DNA of 62,779 nucleotides, from contig JASJAW010000020.1 of assembly GCA_030066795.1 (NCBI GenBank), forward strand, positions 1 through 62,779. Direction: 5' to 3'. The DNA is from Dinoroseobacter sp. Its GTDB lineage: Bacteria > Pseudomonadota > Alphaproteobacteria > Rhodobacterales > Rhodobacteraceae. Below the pieces are notes generated by a model, which did not search any database, was not told where the DNA came from, and saw only the letters and a list, made by a program, of their open reading frames with translations. This document shows, in pieces, positions 59,640-62,779 of this stretch. The number at the start of each line of letters is the position of its first letter. The stretch's first letter is position 1. Made by a program: the position numbers and the translations under genes.

Positions 59640-60812
59640 TTACTCCGAAAACGCGTTGCATTGGGATTCCGGCTCATCGAGACCAAGCGTGTCGAGCTCG
59701 GTGCGTTGATGCAGGAACCCTTCGATTGGGGCTTGGGTGACGACAGCGCGTGCGGTGACAAGCGGGATCGGCTGGCGCAATTGCCCGTTCCATGTACGGA
59801 AGCTGAGCGGGCGACCTTTGAAGCCGGCCAGTTCGAACTCGTCTGACAGGATGAACTCACGCAGAGCTGCAGGGTCGCTTGTATTCGCGCGGGTTACCGC
59901 TTCCCCCAGCACCCGAACGGCGGCCCACGCGGCGTAGTCGCGGGAGCGCATGTCGCGGTCCGCCAGTTCGTTGAAGCGGGATTGCAGCTGAGCGGCGCCC
60001 CATTGTTCAACCACGCGCGACCAGGTCGCCGGGATCAGGCCTTCAGACCCAGCGACAGGGCGCGACAGCCAGGTGTTATAAGCGATGTAGCGACCGAAAT
60101 CATCGGTCTCATCCGCGACCAGAAGAACATCGTAGTCCGGGAAGTCCTGCGTGAATAGCGGTACTTCCTGTGATGCGTTGCGTCGCATGTCGGCATCAAA
60201 CACCCATTCCTTTTCTCCTACGATGTTCAGCCCGAACTTCGTGGCAGAGCGCCGCAGTGCTTCGGCAAAGGACAGGTCGGGCGGGTAGGGGCCGGTAATC
60301 ATCGCGAGGTTGGAAAACCGCTTGCGCAGCAGCGCCTGCATCAGAGCATCGGCGCGCATCGCGTCCGACGGTACCGTGTGGAACAGGTTTGCGCGGCACT
60401 CCGCATCGCGCAGCGTCCGGTCGCCGGACGATACGTTGAACAACAATGCGCCTTGAGCCTCGGGCAGGTCGGCGGCGGACAAAAGCGCCTCGGTTGGCGC
60501 ATCGAGGATCACAAAAGGCGCGGTCTCTAGAGCCGCGCGGACGGCCCGTAAGAAATCCCCGTCCAGCGGTACGGTTGTTGTGGACAACTCATACTTGTGG
60601 CCCAGAAATCCGCCGGTCGTCAGGTTGTCGGCGAGGCCAAGCTGCGCTCCATCCGCGCCCAGGGTCTCGGGGATCGGATCAAGATTCGACAGAACTGGCG
60701 GTGCCTCGACCTCTTGTTTGATATACGCCATCGGCACTGCGATTTCCGCAGCCAAAGGCGATGAGATAAGCGCGGCGACAGCGGCCGCGATGGCGCAGCG
60801 TAAAACATGCAT
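59640..60812 (-). CDS. ABC transporter substrate-binding protein of the PQQ-dependent alcohol dehydrogenase system
   Basis: The protein has about 390 residues from the ATG at 60812, beginning with a signal peptide (MHVLRCAIAAAVAALISSPL, then AAEIAVPMAY). It has the fold of leucine-type periplasmic receptors: VILDAPTEALLSAADLPEAQ, GALLFNVSSGDRTLRDAECR, NLAMITGPYPPDLSFAEALR and YDVLLVADETDDFG. The pairing of this binding protein with an ABC-2 exporter is unusual and is a hallmark of the PQQ-linked ABC module. It is first in the leftward operon; a GGTCGAAT box lies about 105 bases upstream. Confidence 0.88.
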   Translation of the reverse strand: MHVLRCAIAAAVAALISSPLAAEIAVPMAYIKQEVEAPPVLSNLDPIPETLGADGAQLGLADNLTTGGFLGHKYELSTTTVPLDGDFLRAVRAALETAPFVILDAPTEALLSAADLPEAQGALLFNVSSGDRTLRDAECRANLFHTVPSDAMRADALMQALLRKRFSNLAMITGPYPPDLSFAEALRRSATKFGLNIVGEKEWVFDADMRRNASQEVPLFTQDFPDYDVLLVADETDDFGRYIAYNTWLSRPVAGSEGLIPATWSRVVEQWGAAQLQSRFNELADRDMRSRDYAAWAAVRVLGEAVTRANTSDPAALREFILSDEFELAGFKGRPLSFRTWNGQLRQPIPLVTARAVVTQAPIEGFLHQRTELDTLGLDEPESQCNAFSE

Positions 60813-60913
60813 TTTAGATGTAAGTCCCTCCAACGCTGTCACGTTATCCGCTCTGGCCACGGCTGCCATTCGACAATAGTCGCAAGTTTCGAGGCATGAA
60901 TTGCCGCATGAAA

Positions 60914-60929
60914 CCAAGGTCGAATACCG
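60914..60929 (+). promoter_or_regulatory. Quinoprotein-locus box 4, between the ABC-module operon and the PedF-like gene
   Basis: CCAAGGTCGAATACC lies 63 bases before the PedF-like start (60983) and about 105 bases before the binding-protein start (60812). The spacing to both divergent genes is the same as for box 2. Confidence 0.6.
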
Positions 60930-60982
60930 CCCGAACCGGCGAGAGGATATCTCATTCCCGGGAACAGAGACTGGAGGCCCTT

Positions 60983-61657
60983 ATGATGAATGTGGGGAAT
61001 GTCAGTGTGCTTGCGCTGTGCCTCAGTGCCGGGATGGCGCTCGCACATGGTGATGTCGCACCGCAGCCGGTGGACACTGATGCGCTGCCGGAAGTTGGCG
61101 AGGAATGGCTGATCGAGAACCCGTATCGCGAGGAAGCCGTTGGTCTGGAAGCCTGGCAAGCCGCGATCGAGATCGGGGACTCAGGGTATAACCAGAACTG
61201 CGCGCGTTGCCACGGCCTCGGCGCCGTGTCTGGCGGTCTTGCGCCGGATCTGCGGTATCTTGAAGCTGAAGAATATGGTGACGAATGGTATGTCGAGCGT
61301 TTCCGCTACGGCTATACCCAGAACGGCATTACAAAGATGCCAGAGTTTGGTGAGCTTCTCGGCCAGAAAGCGGCCTGGGCGATCCGGACCTATATAGAAA
61401 CCCGGCCCGATGACGGTGCGCTTGAAGAGGTCACGCCACGCCTCAAGGAAATCCGCGACGAATTGGGTGGTGGTTCAGGCGACCTCGAGGCCTTGAAAGT
61501 CGAGTTGGAAGAAATTGCCGGGCAGATCGAAACTGCGTCCGGGGCGCCGGTTGCAGACAGCGCCGCGTATCGGGCTGCAAATCTGATCTCCGGCGACAGC
61601 CCTGATGCTGTAGCGGCGGCAGAGGCGCTGACGATTGGATTGTCTGCCGCAGAATAA
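60983..61657 (+). CDS. pedF: Cytochrome c-550 PedF-like
   Basis: The protein has about 224 residues. The start ATG at 60983 has CTGGAGG before it, and a signal peptide (NVSVLALCLSAGMALAHGDV) follows. The haem site is QNCARCHGLGAVSGGLAPDL, with RYGYTQNGITKMPEFGELL supplying the distal Met. It matches PedF, the cytochrome associated with PQQ alcohol dehydrogenases in pseudomonads. The C-terminal 80 residues form an extra helical region (LKVELEEIAGQIETASG) beyond the usual haem domain. Confidence 0.87.
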   Translation: MMNVGNVSVLALCLSAGMALAHGDVAPQPVDTDALPEVGEEWLIENPYREEAVGLEAWQAAIEIGDSGYNQNCARCHGLGAVSGGLAPDLRYLEAEEYGDEWYVERFRYGYTQNGITKMPEFGELLGQKAAWAIRTYIETRPDDGALEEVTPRLKEIRDELGGGSGDLEALKVELEEIAGQIETASGAPVADSAAYRAANLISGDSPDAVAAAEALTIGLSAAE

Positions 61658-61672
61658 GGTGAGCAACACTCT

Positions 61673-62575
61673 ATGCGCGAACTCTTAGGGAGTTTTGTCT
61701 CCTCGATAGTGATCTGGGCCGTGCTCGTTGGCGCGGCCCAAGCGCGTTGTGCGGACTTTGTCCCGCAACCGAAACCGCAAAACGCCAGCCGCGATATTGT
61801 CGGAAACGATTTAGACACCATCCAGGAAAGAGGATTCATCGAATTTGCGGCCTACGAAGACTTCCCACCCTGGAGTTGGCAAGAGGGCGGCAAGCCAACC
61901 GGGATCGATATCGAGATTGGAAGAATGATCGCTGACGAACTCGGTGTCGAAGCGAAATTCAAGCTGGTGGCTGCGGGCGAGAACCTTGATGCCGATCTTC
62001 GCAACTGGCTCTGGAAGGGGCCGATTGTGGGCGGTCGTGTTGCAAATGTCCTGTTGCATGTACCCTATGACAGCGAATTTGCCTGTCGGATAGAACAAGT
62101 GGTCTTCACCGGGCAGTACCATGTGGAATCCATTGGTATCGCCTATCGCGAGGACGCCTATCCGGAGGACAAGCCGGTGCCCGCGTATTTCCGGTTCGAC
62201 ACGGTCGGGGTCGAGAACGACTCAATCGCAGATTTTTATCTGACGGCTTTTCCGGGCGGACAGCTTTCCCAGAACATGACCCGCTACCCGACGATGGAGG
62301 CCGCCATGGCCGGACTGGCCGACGGGGAAACGAAGGCCGCGATGGGGCCCTTGGCTCAATTGGAACATGGCGTGACCGACGGAATAGGCGTGCATGCCCC
62401 ACCTTTGCCTGGCTTCGGTGTGGGCAGCTGGACGATCGGGGTCGGTGTGCATTTCGCCTACCGACCGCTCGCCTATGCGGTAGATGATGCCATTTATGCC
62501 GGATTGCAGGATGGCCGTATCGCCGCAATATTTGAGGGCTTTGGTGTGAGCTTCTCTCCACCGACCCTGCGATGA
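61673..62575 (+). CDS. Quinoprotein dehydrogenase-associated substrate-binding protein (MoxJ/XoxJ-like)
   Basis: This 300-residue periplasmic protein has a signal peptide (FVSSIVIWAVLVGAAQARCA) and the amino-acid-receptor fold: GFIEFAAYEDFPPWSWQEGG, KPTGIDIEIGRMIADELGV, and WTIGVGVHFAYRPLAYAVDD. Binding proteins of this type occur with methanol and alcohol quinoproteins; XoxJ from methylotrophs has an altered cavity and is thought to activate the dehydrogenase. A similar maturation role is likely here. It follows the PedF-like gene by 15 bases. Confidence 0.88.
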   Translation: MRELLGSFVSSIVIWAVLVGAAQARCADFVPQPKPQNASRDIVGNDLDTIQERGFIEFAAYEDFPPWSWQEGGKPTGIDIEIGRMIADELGVEAKFKLVAAGENLDADLRNWLWKGPIVGGRVANVLLHVPYDSEFACRIEQVVFTGQYHVESIGIAYREDAYPEDKPVPAYFRFDTVGVENDSIADFYLTAFPGGQLSQNMTRYPTMEAAMAGLADGETKAAMGPLAQLEHGVTDGIGVHAPPLPGFGVGSWTIGVGVHFAYRPLAYAVDDAIYAGLQDGRIAAIFEGFGVSFSPPTLR

Positions 62576-62593
62576 ATAACTTGGCTCTGTCCA

Positions 62594-62608
62594 CCAAGGT
62601 CGAATGGA
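62594..62608 (+). promoter_or_regulatory. Quinoprotein-locus box 5, upstream of the CoxG-like gene
   Basis: CCAAGGTCGAATGGA lies 60 bases before the start at 62660 and matches box 4 in its first 12 bases. It places the gene at the right edge in the same set. Confidence 0.55.
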
Positions 62609-62659
62609 ACGCGGGTCGGAAGCGGCATAGCGTAGCGACAGCAAAGAGAGGACGCCCCG

Positions 62660-62779
62660 ATGCAATTGAGTGACAGCCGCGAGATTCGCGCGGATTCGGC
62701 GACTGTTTGGTCCGCCATTCTTGATCGTGATGTTTTGAAGGCCTGTGTTCCCGGGTGTCAGGAGATGTCTGGTTCTGCG
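62660..62779 (+). CDS. CoxG-like SRPBCC protein (3' end outside window)
   Basis: Only 40 codons are inside the window. The start MQLSDSREIRADSATVWSAI followed by DVLKACVPGCQEMSG is the characteristic N-terminus of CoxG / carbon monoxide dehydrogenase subunit G family proteins, which help assemble or place molybdenum hydroxylases at the membrane. A GAGAGGA site precedes the ATG. A molybdenum-containing aldehyde or CO-dehydrogenase-like operon may therefore begin just right of the window, which would fit oxidation of the aldehyde made by the alcohol dehydrogenase. Confidence 0.8.
   Translation, partial: MQLSDSREIRADSATVWSAILDRDVLKACVPGCQEMSGSA

Noticed and set aside
1..62779. CRISPR array, prophage, insertion sequence, rRNA or tRNA genes
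   Set aside because: No regular repeat-spacer pattern, transposase, integrase, phage structural gene or tRNA-like cloverleaf was recognised on reading both strands.

Overview
The window looks like a chromosomal segment of a marine alphaproteobacterium of the Roseobacter / Rhodobacterales type. The reasons are moderately high GC, dense operons with ATGA start/stop overlaps, many ABC and TRAP transporters, a FrcBCAK sugar transporter with its ROK regulator, and a PQQ / quinoprotein locus built like those of Rhodobacterales and pseudomonads. No rRNA, tRNA, CRISPR array, insertion sequence or phage gene was recognised. Taxonomy is inferred from gene content only.

Left part (1-6.4 kb): the 5' part of a TRAP binding protein gene, a decayed ABC ATPase tail, a DUF2141 / membrane-protein pair divergent from a membrane-bound LytTR regulator, a small membrane protein and a GMC oxidoreductase. 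Next (6.4-14.1 kb) is the most unusual block. An AT-rich gene for a phosphopantetheinyl transferase faces a two-gene operon coding for a diaminobutyrate aminotransferase and a 1366-residue Pls/PosA-type single-module NRPS (A-T-membrane-three tandem C-terminal domains). The obvious reading is a biosynthetic locus for a cationic homopoly(amino acid), probably poly(diaminobutyrate).

14.4-25.5 kb is a catabolic regulon for an unidentified sugar. It holds a UgpC-type ABC transporter, a Tm-1-like protein, two class II aldolases, an FGGY kinase, a HAD phosphatase and an MBL-fold hydrolase, around a GntR/FCD regulator whose TTGTATACAA operators sit before both arms. 25.8-28.4 kb holds a ferritin-like protein and a DUF3604 protein. 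28.7-34.5 kb is the frcBCAK-fsa operon with divergent frcR and a perfect 15-bp-arm operator.

34.6-48.9 kb is mixed accessory content: a LysR regulator with a sterol-desaturase-like hydroxylase and a PanB-fold protein, a B12-binding-like regulator, two patatin-like lipases each next to a carboxylate-type transporter, an OprB-type porin with two secreted proteins, and small proteins.

49.0-62.8 kb is a complete quinoprotein alcohol-oxidation locus. It contains pqqABCDE plus a coupled vWA protein, a periplasmic PQQ alcohol dehydrogenase with the lanthanide-type Asp-x-Asp signature, two c-type cytochromes (one PedF-like), the PQQ-associated ABC module (permease, ATPase, small secreted protein, beta-propeller, binding protein), a second binding protein, and the start of a CoxG-like gene at the right edge. 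Five promoters in this locus share a GGTCG(T/A)A box, which suggests one regulon.
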